Part shown: piece after piece, positions 1 to 5,549 of the stretch | How the letters are laid out: every line of letters starts with the position of its first letter | Position numbering within the stretch: the stretch's first letter is position 1 | NCBI GenBank assembly: GCA_903907615.1 | Contig: CAIVOR010000037.1 | Location: 1 to 7,631, forward strand | Length of the DNA: 7,631 nucleotides | Direction of reading: 5' to 3' | DNA from: an uncultured Microbacteriaceae bacterium | GTDB taxonomy: Bacteria; Actinomycetota; Actinomycetes; Actinomycetales; Microbacteriaceae | Notes under the pieces: model-generated | Seen by the model: only the letters and a program-made list of their open reading frames with translations | The model's database searches: none | Told to the model about the DNA's origin: nothing | Translations under genes and position numbers: made by a program

Positions 1-35
1 CGCTGCTGTTCGGCGCTCAGGGCGGGTGTTGTCAC
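1..35 (-). CDS. Possible start of a divergent gene, truncated by the window edge
   Basis: On the minus strand a GTG at 35-33 opens a frame running off the left edge; its visible residues read MTTPALSAEQQ. A GAGGA Shine-Dalgarno-like sequence lies about 5 bases upstream of the GTG. An in-frame ATG at 47-45 is an alternative start, but I see no good ribosome site in front of it. The residue string looks like a normal protein N-terminus, but it is too short to name a family. The arrangement would make this gene divergent from the exported protein at 126, with a shared intergenic region of about 90 bases. This is an inference from start context only. Confidence 0.4.
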   Translation of the reverse strand, partial: MTTPALSAEQQ

Positions 36-125
36 GCGTGTCCTCATCGGGTTGGTCAGAATCGTGCAAGTTTAGCCCGTGGCACGCTCAAAGACTCCCC
101 AACACCGAAGTGCCTAGGATGAATT

Positions 126-1115
126 GTGGATACTCGCGCACGGTTTGCCCTTCTGGTCGCCATTGTGGCCATTGTTGCGGTCGCGGTGGGCATCGGCGGA
201 GTGATCTTCGTCAACCGCACAATCAACTCCCCCGATGCCGTGGTGCGCAGTTACTTTGCCGCCCTGTCGACGGGCGATGCCGCATCAGCCCGGGCGCTCC
301 CGGGCGTGGTCTCGAACACTCTCGGCCCCGACCAGCTGGTTCTGTTGCAGACCGGTGCTTTCCTGCCCCCGCGGGACGTGACGATTGCGGCACCGGCTGT
401 TGAGGGTAATGAGGCCACCGTCGAGGCGACCTATTTTGTCGGCGAGCGCGAGCAGCGGGCCACGTTTTCGCTCGTCGCCGAACCGGGCACGCTGGGTGTG
501 CTCGGACAGTGGCGTTTTTCCGAACCACCGCTCGGACGTCTCAACGTTGCGGTTGCGCACGACACCGCATTCCAGGTGGGTGACCTCGGCACCGTCGACG
601 TGCGGAGCTACGACGGCGGCACGGCAGAGGCGTTTGCCGCATCGGCAACTTTCCCGGTCTTTGTGGGCGTCGGCTATGACATCTATCGGTCGACGTCGTT
701 GCTGAACGCGCCACACGAGCTCGTGTTCGTGTCCGAGGCCGCGATTCAGACCATCAGCGTTGAGGTTTCGACGACCCCCGCATTTGTCGCGGCCGTGCAG
801 GAAAAGGTCGACGTGGCACTCACCGAGTGCCTCACGCAACAGGTACTCATGCCCACAGGGTGCCCTTTCGGCTATGCCACCGAAAATCGTTGGGTGGGTA
901 ACGCCTCGTGGTCGCTCCCGACCCAACCTCAACTCACCATCGTTGCCGGCGACAACGGCTGGCTGGCGTCGGGGGATGGCGTGGCGCACCTCACGGGAAC
1001 CGTGCAGTCACTCTTTGACGGGAGCGAGACGCCCGTCGACGTGGACGTGGACTTTCACATGGACGTCCCGGTCTGGGTCACGGGCCCGGATTCCTTCGCG
1101 TTCAGCTCCGAGTAG
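126..1115 (+). CDS. Membrane-anchored extracytoplasmic protein of unknown function
   Basis: A 329-residue protein starting with GTG at 126, supported by AGGA at 116-119 six bases upstream. Residues 7-29 form one hydrophobic helix with an Arg-containing N-terminus, and there is no lipobox cysteine, so it is probably an uncleaved signal anchor with the rest outside the cell. Residues about 36-135 (a DAVVRSYFAALSTGDAASA segment, then beta-rich sequence) resemble the NTF2-like/DUF4878-type domains common in actinobacterial secreted proteins; this is a weak resemblance. Residues 140-329 are beta-rich and hold the only two cysteines, C235 and C246, eleven residues apart in a C-(x10)-C-P-F arrangement that could form a disulfide outside the cell. 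I do not recognise a specific function. Its 3' end overlaps the convergent CopD-CtaG gene by 14 bp. Composition is like that of its neighbours, so I see no sign of transfer. Confidence 0.85.
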   Translation: MDTRARFALLVAIVAIVAVAVGIGGVIFVNRTINSPDAVVRSYFAALSTGDAASARALPGVVSNTLGPDQLVLLQTGAFLPPRDVTIAAPAVEGNEATVEATYFVGEREQRATFSLVAEPGTLGVLGQWRFSEPPLGRLNVAVAHDTAFQVGDLGTVDVRSYDGGTAEAFAASATFPVFVGVGYDIYRSTSLLNAPHELVFVSEAAIQTISVEVSTTPAFVAAVQEKVDVALTECLTQQVLMPTGCPFGYATENRWVGNASWSLPTQPQLTIVAGDNGWLASGDGVAHLTGTVQSLFDGSETPVDVDVDFHMDVPVWVTGPDSFAFSSE

Positions 1116-3066
1116 TCGGCGCGCGGTCTGTCCCGGAGAGCCCGCCCAACATCTCGTTATAGGCCCGCAGGTCGGCATCCTCATCCCGGTCGGCTTGCCG
1201 GTCGAGTCGCTTCGCCACACGCCCTTCCTCGCGACTCCACTGCATTGCCAAGACCACGGCAATCACGACGCTCGGAATTTCACCCACGCTCCAGGCAATC
1301 GCGCCGCCCGCCTGCTGATCAACCAGAGGCGAATCCCCCCAAGTGCGGCCCATCGCCCCAAACCAGTCAGCCAAGAGCAGCCCCTCGCCGGACATGATGG
1401 CCAGTCCGAAAAAGGCGTGCACGGTCATGGCGGCAAAGAGTTGAACGAGTCGGAGCGGGTAGCTCAGCCGGCTCGGGCCAGGGTCGATGCCAATCAGCGA
1501 CTGAACGAAGAGATAACCCGCCAACAAGAAGTGAACGACCATCCATTCGTGACCAATGTGGTCGGTGATTGCCCAGCGGAAAATCGGGGTGTAGTAAAAC
1601 GCCCACAAGGATCCGACAAAGATAACCGTGGCCACGATGGGGTGAGAAATGAACCGCCCAAAGCGCGAGTGCACGGCCAGCATGATCCACTCCCGTGATC
1701 CGCGACTGCCGTCGTTGCGCTTGCGAATAGCGCGCATAGCGAGAGTTACGGGCGCGCCGGCAACCAAGAAAATCGGGACCATCATGCCCAGGGTCATGTG
1801 GGCCGCCATGTGAGCGCTGAACAGGTAGTGCTCGTATACGTTGACGCCGCCATTCGTGATGTACATCAGCAGGAGCAAACCCAGTGTCCACAACACAGCT
1901 CGGTACCAGGGCCACGCATCCCCCCGTCGACGCAGTCGCACGACACCGGCGATATAGAAGAAGATGCCGAACGCGCACACCAGGAGCCACAGGGGATCGA
2001 TCGACCACTCGGTGAAATACCGGGCGAACGTTGCCGGCGGTGGCAGGGGCTCACCCGTCAGTATTTGCGCGGGAGTGAGGGCTCCCGTGGCCGTCTGCGC
2101 CACCGGCGGAGCGGTGCGCGAAAGCGCCTGGGCCAAGCCCATGGCAGCGCCGAGAATGGCCAACTCAATGAGGACGAGCCACGTAAAGGCCCCCCGGGTC
2201 TGACGGTCAACGCGATTCAGCGCGCGCGTCCGTTGCCACGCGCCGAGCACGCCCAAGGCGATGAGCGCGAGAGTCTTCCCGATCACAAGAGCGCCATAGG
2301 TGGTGGCGAGGTTTTCCCACGTCCCCAGACGTAGCCAGGCACTCACGACGCCCGTGCTCGCCACCACAATGAAGGCCACGAGAGCGAGGGTTGAGTAGCG
2401 CCTGGCAAACTCAGCAAACTCCGTGGGGAGGCACGCTGTTCGCGCCGCCACGAGAGCGAAGAGACCGCCCAGCCACACGGAGACGAAAACGAGGTGCAGT
2501 CCCAGGCTCGTAATTGCCGTCCCGTGGCCCGTGGAACCTGCAGCGTGGCCCTGTAGCGCCATCGGGAGCAGGGCAGACACCGAAAGCAGCCCGGCAAAGA
2601 AGAGAGCCGTCTGATTCGTCACCGCCATCAGGACAACAGTTGAGAGCCCGGTGATGAGAATGACGGCGAGCCACGCTTGGCCAATCCCGATGGTCGTGAC
2701 AAAGAACGCAAGTCCCTCACCAAAGGCCGCGCTGGCCGAGAGAGGCATCTGGCTCACCTTGACGAAGGTAAAGAGCAGCGTGACGATCGAGAAGATTGTG
2801 GCCACGAAGCTCGCGGCGGCAGCGATACTGATCACTCTCCGATAGGCCTCTGTGCCTGCGGTCAGAACCCACAGGGCGAGAACGACCGAACCAATGGCGG
2901 TGGCCGCCGAGACATCCACGAGGAGACGGGCGAGCGGTAATCCCCAGGTGACAGCAAACCCGGCGGGCGAGGTAGCAGCGGTCGGGGCAAAGCCCAGCGC
3001 AAGAAAAACTCCCGTGGCGACGAGCACAACTGCGGGCGGGAGTGCGCGGCGGGCGATGTTGGTCAC
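1102..3066 (-). CDS. CopD-CtaG fusion: copper-handling / cytochrome c oxidase assembly membrane protein
   Basis: A polytopic membrane protein of 654 residues from the GTG at 3066, or 660 from the GTG at 3084. The open frame continues upstream to 3252, but that stretch lies antisense to hup and crosses its terminator, so I discard it. Neither GTG has an ideal ribosome site (AAGGA sits only one base from the 3066 GTG), and a leaderless transcript is possible. With the 3066 start, a first half of many helices contains a CopD-like segment near residues 190-315 (HLVFVSVWLGG). The second half, about 345-610, is a CtaG domain (caa3_CtaG family) with conserved histidines H413, H419, H423, H503, H506, H512 and H550, in contexts such as YEHYLFSAHMAAH and GHEWMVVH. 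CtaG proteins are needed for assembly of the oxidase copper centre and CopD proteins for copper movement; membrane-copper delivery to the aa3-type oxidase is the inferred role. The C-terminal tail (610-654) is charged and probably cytoplasmic. Confidence 0.88.
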   Translation of the reverse strand: MTNIARRALPPAVVLVATGVFLALGFAPTAATSPAGFAVTWGLPLARLLVDVSAATAIGSVVLALWVLTAGTEAYRRVISIAAAASFVATIFSIVTLLFTFVKVSQMPLSASAAFGEGLAFFVTTIGIGQAWLAVILITGLSTVVLMAVTNQTALFFAGLLSVSALLPMALQGHAAGSTGHGTAITSLGLHLVFVSVWLGGLFALVAARTACLPTEFAEFARRYSTLALVAFIVVASTGVVSAWLRLGTWENLATTYGALVIGKTLALIALGVLGAWQRTRALNRVDRQTRGAFTWLVLIELAILGAAMGLAQALSRTAPPVAQTATGALTPAQILTGEPLPPPATFARYFTEWSIDPLWLLVCAFGIFFYIAGVVRLRRRGDAWPWYRAVLWTLGLLLLMYITNGGVNVYEHYLFSAHMAAHMTLGMMVPIFLVAGAPVTLAMRAIRKRNDGSRGSREWIMLAVHSRFGRFISHPIVATVIFVGSLWAFYYTPIFRWAITDHIGHEWMVVHFLLAGYLFVQSLIGIDPGPSRLSYPLRLVQLFAAMTVHAFFGLAIMSGEGLLLADWFGAMGRTWGDSPLVDQQAGGAIAWSVGEIPSVVIAVVLAMQWSREEGRVAKRLDRQADRDEDADLRAYNEMLGGLSGTDRAPTTRS

Positions 3067-3092
3067 ATCCTTAAGCGTAGGCACAAAGAAGC

Positions 3093-3120
3093 GGGGCGAA
3101 CACCGAATGGTGTTCGCCCC
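3093..3120 (-). terminator. Strong hairpin terminator behind hup
   Basis: A perfect 12-bp stem, GGGGCGAACACC paired with GGTGTTCGCCCC, encloses a 4-base loop, 22 bases after the hup stop codon. On the minus strand it is followed by the short pyrimidine run GCTTCTTTG, which is a modest U-tract. The plus-strand side has no T-run and no gene that needs it. It therefore most likely ends the hup transcript. It lies immediately before the proposed starts of the CopD-CtaG gene, implying that gene has its own promoter or depends on read-through. Confidence 0.8.
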
Positions 3121-3142
3121 ACTTACGAGCTGTGTAGGGAAC

Positions 3143-3424
3143 CTACTTAGCAGCAGCCTTGAGCTTGCTTCCGGCCGATACCTTGACCGCGTTGCTTGCC
3201 GCGATCTGAAGGGTGGCGCCGGTCTGGGGGTTGCGACCCGTGCGGGCGGCACGACGCGTGCGCTCGAACGAAACGAAACCGGGGATGGTCACCTTGCCAC
3301 CATCGCGACCAACCTCGGCTGCAACGACCTCGTAAAGAGCATCGATTGCGGCGCTAACCGCGGTCTGCGACTGGCCGGTCTTAGCGGCTACAGCGGCGAC
3401 GACCTCAGACTTGTTGAGAGCCAT
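3143..3424 (-). CDS. hup: HU family DNA-binding protein
   Basis: A 93-residue HU protein, the usual length for the family. It starts with ATG preceded by a textbook AGGAGGA at 3431-3437, six bases upstream. It shows the dimerising N-terminal helices (MALNKSEVVAAVAAKTG), the IPGFVSFE strand at about 47-54, and the DNA-binding arm carrying the GRNPQTG signature at 63-69, including the proline that intercalates into bent DNA in this family. HU binds DNA as a dimer, bends it and helps compact the nucleoid. This version lacks the long Lys/Ala-rich C-terminal tail of mycobacterial HupB and Streptomyces HupS; it ends shortly after KLKAAAK. It is separated from rpsN by 87 bases holding hairpins and from the downstream gene by a strong terminator, so it is probably its own transcription unit. 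Confidence 0.97.
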   Translation of the reverse strand: MALNKSEVVAAVAAKTGQSQTAVSAAIDALYEVVAAEVGRDGGKVTIPGFVSFERTRRAARTGRNPQTGATLQIAASNAVKVSAGSKLKAAAK

Positions 3425-3481
3425 AATGTGTCCTCCTGGACTTACTACTTGGGAACGAGCGCCTCATTCGGCCGTCTCATT

Positions 3482-3503
3482 TGCCCTCCCGGGTGGGAAG
3501 GCA
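3482..3503 (-). terminator. Candidate hairpin terminator between rpsN and hup
   Basis: On the minus strand TGCCTTCCC pairs with GGGAGGGCA (nine pairs, one of them a T-G wobble) around a 4-base loop, starting 9 bases after the rpsN stop. There is no following T-run, so it is either a weak intrinsic terminator or a 3'-protecting hairpin. A second, AT-richer 8-bp hairpin (3512-3531, TTACCAAG with CTTGGTAA) spans the rpsN stop codon itself; the two could act in tandem at the end of the ribosomal protein transcript. Confidence 0.45.
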
Positions 3504-3511
3504 CCCCAAAT

Positions 3512-3817
3512 TTACCAAGAAGACTTGGTAATTCCCGGCAATTCGCCATGGTGTGCCATGTCGCGGAATCGGACACGTGAAATGCCAAATTTCGTGAGAA
3601 CACCGCGGGGACGGCCGTCAATTGCATCGCGGCTACGCACGCGGATGGGCGAGGCGTTGCGCGGAAGCTTCTGCAGGCCGATGCGAGCGGCCTCGCGCGA
3701 CTCATCGGTACCGGCCGGGTCGACCAGTGCCTTCTTGAGCGCAGCGCGCTGAGCGGCGTAACGCTCGACGATTACCTTGCGCTGCTCGTTACGGGCAATC
3801 TTGCTTTTCTTAGCCAT
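3512..3817 (-). CDS. rpsN: 30S ribosomal protein S14, long zinc-independent form
   Basis: A 101-residue S14, matching the long E. coli-type length rather than the roughly 61-residue zinc-binding type Z form. N-terminal MAKKSKIARNEQRK is followed by a helical insert. The conserved core LPRNASPIRVRSRD is at about 51-64, then GRPRGVLTKFGISR at 68-81, and the protein ends with the hallmark SSW. It contains no cysteine at all, so it cannot form the zinc ribbon of the type Z paralogue. S14 sits in the head of the small subunit and is needed for its assembly. The ATG follows the rpmG stop directly with no spacer, and GAGGAG at 3824-3829, inside the end of rpmG, serves as its ribosome site. It is the third gene of the rpmB-rpmG-rpsN unit. 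In mycobacteria and Streptomyces the matching C-minus genes are repressed by Zur; applying that here is inference. Confidence 0.97.
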   Translation of the reverse strand: MAKKSKIARNEQRKVIVERYAAQRAALKKALVDPAGTDESREAARIGLQKLPRNASPIRVRSRDAIDGRPRGVLTKFGISRVRFRDMAHHGELPGITKSSW

Positions 3818-3985
3818 TTAGCGCTCCTCGCGGAATTCCACGTGCTGACGCACGACGGGGTCGTACTTCTTCAGTACGAGACGGTCAGGGTTGTTGCGGC
3901 GGTTCTTGCGCGTGACATAGGTGTAACCCGTGCCAGCAGTAGAGCGCAGCTTGATGATGGGACGAACGTCCTGTGCTTTAGCCAT
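3818..3985 (-). CDS. rpmG: 50S ribosomal protein L33, cysteine-free form
   Basis: A 55-residue protein, MAKAQDVRPIIKLRSTAGTG at the N-terminus and ending QHVEFREER, clearly L33: TGYTYVTRKNRRNNPDRL is the family core at about 19-36 and LKKYDPVVRQHV follows. It has no cysteines, whereas zinc-binding L33 has two CxxC pairs, so this is the C-minus type. The ATG at 3985 shares one base with the rpmB stop (TAATG), with GGAG about 10 bases upstream. The TAA stop is directly followed by the rpsN ATG. L33 is a small protein of the large subunit near the E site. The gene is short and easily missed by length-filtered gene finding. Confidence 0.96.
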   Translation of the reverse strand: MAKAQDVRPIIKLRSTAGTGYTYVTRKNRRNNPDRLVLKKYDPVVRQHVEFREER

Positions 3986-4221
3986 TAGATCTTCTCTCCA
4001 CGAGCGAGCAGGTCCTTGACGACGGACTCAATGCCGCGCGCGTCAATGACCTTGATTCCCTTGGCCGACAGCGTCAGAGTGACGTTGCGACGAAGCGACG
4101 GCACAAAGTACGTCTTCTTCTGGATGTTCGGATCGAAGCGACGCTTGGTGCGTCGGTGCGAGTGCGAAATGTTGTGTCCAAAGCCGGGAGTGGCTCCGGT
4201 CACCTGACAGTTTGCTGCCAC
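3985..4221 (-). CDS. rpmB: 50S ribosomal protein L28, zinc-independent form
   Basis: A 78-residue L28, the same length as the E. coli protein. The start codon is GTG at 4221 (not ATG), with AAGGGAA at 4229-4235 six bases upstream. CQVTGATPGFGHNISHS, then RRTKRRFDPN, at the N-terminus and SAKGIKVIDARGIESV near residues 52-67 are family signatures. The N-terminal zinc type has CxxCG; here only C5 remains, in the CQVTG form of C-minus proteins. L28 helps assemble the large subunit. It is the first gene of a three-gene ribosomal unit with rpmG and rpsN, 138 bases downstream of zur. That gap contains a palindrome and a hairpin, and a promoter candidate overlaps the end of zur, so its expression is probably controlled separately from the transporter operon. 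Confidence 0.96.
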   Translation of the reverse strand: MAANCQVTGATPGFGHNISHSHRRTKRRFDPNIQKKTYFVPSLRRNVTLTLSAKGIKVIDARGIESVVKDLLARGEKI

Positions 4222-4241
4222 GAGTGATTCCCTTCATTACC

Positions 4242-4267
4242 GCGAGGCCACCGAAGAGTGGCTTCGC
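4242..4267 (-). repeat. Hairpin in the rpmB leader
   Basis: On the minus strand GCGAAGCCAC and GTGGCCTCGC form two 10-base arms around a 6-base loop (TCTTCG), with one A-C mismatch. It ends six bases before the rpmB ribosome site. It could be a leader structure affecting translation, or part of the untranslated region with no function. No T-run follows, so a terminator is unlikely. Confidence 0.4.
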
Positions 4268-4326
4268 CCAAGATCTCTTGTCTGCGTTCGCGGTGGGGAA
4301 CCTCACGGCTCTCCGGTGTGAACACT

Positions 4327-4350
4327 GTTGCGCAAGGGTTTTTGCGCAAC
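4327..4350. repeat. 24-bp perfect palindrome with two TTGCGCAA units at the predicted rpmB transcription start
   Basis: GTTGCGCAA at 4327-4335 and TTGCGCAAC at 4342-4350 are perfect inverted repeats around the 6-base spacer GGGTTT. Each arm contains TTGCGCAA, which is itself a perfect 8-bp palindrome, and the two copies start 14 bases apart. The element begins 7 bases after the -10-like hexamer of the promoter candidate, the usual place for the transcription start, so it could be a repressor operator. It could also form an RNA hairpin 10 bases downstream of the zur stop codon, but neither side has a following T-run. The sequence does not resemble the AT-rich actinobacterial Zur box (TGAAAATNATTTTCA-like). 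Confidence 0.6.
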
Positions 4351-4356
4351 CGCATC

Positions 4357-4385
4357 ATTCTACGCGCACGCTAGGCAAACGCCAA
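4357..4385 (-). promoter_or_regulatory. Sigma70-like promoter for rpmB-rpmG-rpsN inside the 3' end of zur
   Basis: On the minus strand TTGGCG (4385-4380) and TAGAAT (4362-4357) are separated by exactly 17 bases. They match the TTGACA and TATAAT consensus at 4 and 5 of 6 positions. The -10 hexamer starts on the zur TAG stop codon. Transcription would begin near 4350, at the edge of the TTGCGCAA palindrome, giving a leader of about 130 bases before the rpmB GTG. This is a sequence match only. Confidence 0.5.
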
Positions 4386-4740
4386 AAACGTCCACCACGT
4401 GATGCGCATCCGTGAATCCGTGCGTGCTTGCTACAGCTTGTGCCCACTGCTCCACAGCGTCCGCCTCGATTTCGACGGTCCGCCCGCACTGGCGGCAAAT
4501 CAAGTGGTGGTGGTGTCCCGTGGTGCTGCACGCCCGATAGAGGTTTTCCCCGTCGGGGGAGGTCAGCACGTCGGCGAGGTCGTCGTCGACCAGGGACGCG
4601 AGTGTGCGATACACCGTAGCCAGACCGAGCGTGTCGCCGTCCGCGCGAAGGCGGCTGTGCAGTGTTTGCGCCGAGACAAAACCGGAGCCCTGCGCCAAGG
4701 CGCTCGCTACGGCCTCGCGCTGGCGAGTGTTGCGCTTCAT
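4360..4740 (-). CDS. zur: Fur-family zinc uptake regulator (Zur)
   Basis: A 126-residue repressor. I chose the ATG at 4740 because it overlaps the upstream permease stop as ATGA and has GGAGAGG at 4748-4754 seven bases upstream; the longer frame to 4830 would run inside the permease gene. Residues 1-60 are the winged helix, with DTLGLATVYRTLASLVDD at about 36-53 as the DNA-recognition part. The metal site GHHHHL is at 75-80, followed by C82-x2-C85 and C122-x2-C125, the four-cysteine structural zinc site typical of the family. NLYRAC followed by STTGHHHHLICRQCG strongly resembles mycobacterial FurB/Zur. With zinc bound, Zur proteins repress zinc import and C-minus ribosomal protein genes. Being the last gene of the importer operon implies it is made along with what it controls, allowing autoregulation. 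The zinc rather than iron assignment rests on motif resemblance plus neighbours. Confidence 0.92.
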   Translation of the reverse strand: MKRNTRQREAVASALAQGSGFVSAQTLHSRLRADGDTLGLATVYRTLASLVDDDLADVLTSPDGENLYRACSTTGHHHHLICRQCGRTVEIEADAVEQWAQAVASTHGFTDAHHVVDVFGVCLACA

Positions 4741-5549
4741 GCGGCCACCTCTCCACGTAGTCGGCGAGGCATCCAGCGACCCACAACCAGAGCAACGCCC
4801 AAGAGGGCCGTGGCCACGAGGGCGATGCACGCCCCGGCGCTCACCGAGAATTCGCGTGACAGCAAGAGCCCGGTGATTCCGGCCACCACGGAGAGCGTGG
4901 GGGCGATCACCAGCATGACGCCGAGCCGGGCCGTCAGGGCGCGCGCGGCCGCGGCCGGGGCGGCAATGAGCGCAATCGTGAGGATGGCGCCCACCGCGGG
5001 CATGGTGACGACCACCGTGATTGTGGTGAGAACCATGAGCAGAGCATCCATGGTTGCCGGTTCATAGCCGAGTCCGCGATAACCCTCGGGATCGAACATG
5101 GCGTACACGATGTGCTTTCCCGCAAAGACCACGGCAAGCAGCGTAAGACCCAGGGCCACGGCCGCCAGTGCGCCGTCCATTGTCGTGACGGAAAGCACCG
5201 AGCCAAAGAGAAGTGCCGTCATATCGACGGGCACCGACGACCCAAACGCCTGCGCGAGTGCCCCGGCCGCGAAACCGCCGGCGAGCAGGACGCCCGAGGC
5301 CGCACCGGCACCGCCGGGTGTGATGCGTCCGATGAGCGTGATGGCTCCCACAATGAGAGCGCAGGCGACCACGGCCCCCAACTGCATCGAGAAGCCCAAC
5401 AAGATTCCGATGACGGCTCCGGGAAAGGTGGCGTGCGTGAGAGCCTGCGCGAAGAGCACCCGTTTGCGCAGAACTACGAGCGAGCCAACCAGTCCCGTGA
5501 GCACGCCGACGATTGTGATGACAATCAGCGCGCGGTCAAAGTAACTCAT
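4737..5549 (-). CDS. znuB: Zinc/manganese ABC transporter permease, second subunit (ABC-3 family)
   Basis: A 270-residue integral membrane protein with about eight hydrophobic segments. The ATG at 5549 overlaps the upstream permease stop (ATGA) and is preceded by GGGAGGA at 5555-5561. ABC-3 signatures are LRKRVLFAQALTHATFPG at 27-44, ALLFGSVLSVT at 112-122, and MFDPEGYRGLGYEPATMDAL at 151-170, the cytoplasmic coupling region that contacts the ATPase. GAILTIALIAAPAAAARAL at 187-205 is the next conserved helix. It forms the membrane channel through which the metal released by the binding protein passes. It differs clearly from the adjacent 288-residue permease, so the transporter is probably a heterodimer. 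Its 3' end overlaps zur by four bases. Zinc is the likelier substrate from context; manganese cannot be excluded from the sequence alone. Confidence 0.93.
   Translation of the reverse strand: MSYFDRALIVITIVGVLTGLVGSLVVLRKRVLFAQALTHATFPGAVIGILLGFSMQLGAVVACALIVGAITLIGRITPGGAGAASGVLLAGGFAAGALAQAFGSSVPVDMTALLFGSVLSVTTMDGALAAVALGLTLLAVVFAGKHIVYAMFDPEGYRGLGYEPATMDALLMVLTTITVVVTMPAVGAILTIALIAAPAAAARALTARLGVMLVIAPTLSVVAGITGLLLSREFSVSAGACIALVATALLGVALVVGRWMPRRLRGEVAA

Noticed and set aside
52..78. Possible promoter (TTGGTC then TTTAGC-like) before the gene at 126
   Set aside because: The spacing is 13-15 bases and the -10 match is poor; not distinguishable from chance.
285..989. Long minus-strand open frame of 234 codons opposite the exported protein
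   Set aside because: High-GC shadow frame; its product is rich in Arg, His and Gly with no recognisable domain, and the plus-strand frame has a signal anchor and ribosome site.
3067..3252. N-terminal extension of the CopD-CtaG frame up to 3252
   Set aside because: It runs through the hup terminator and antisense-offset over the 3' end of hup on the same strand in another frame; its residues are Arg/Pro-rich and lack any membrane-protein start features.
3438..3480. Promoter for hup (TAGTAA-like -10)
   Set aside because: No acceptable -35 hexamer at 16-18 bases; cannot be supported from sequence alone.
4222..4260. Possible Zur box in TAATGAAGGGAATCAC near the rpmB start
   Set aside because: Only the left half resembles the box, there is no dyad symmetry, and the middle is the rpmB ribosome site.
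4741..4830. Zur frame extended to an ATG at 4830
   Set aside because: Would overlap 90 bases of the permease coding end; the ATG at 4740 has a strong ribosome site, an ATGA overlap and matches the usual Fur-family N-terminus.
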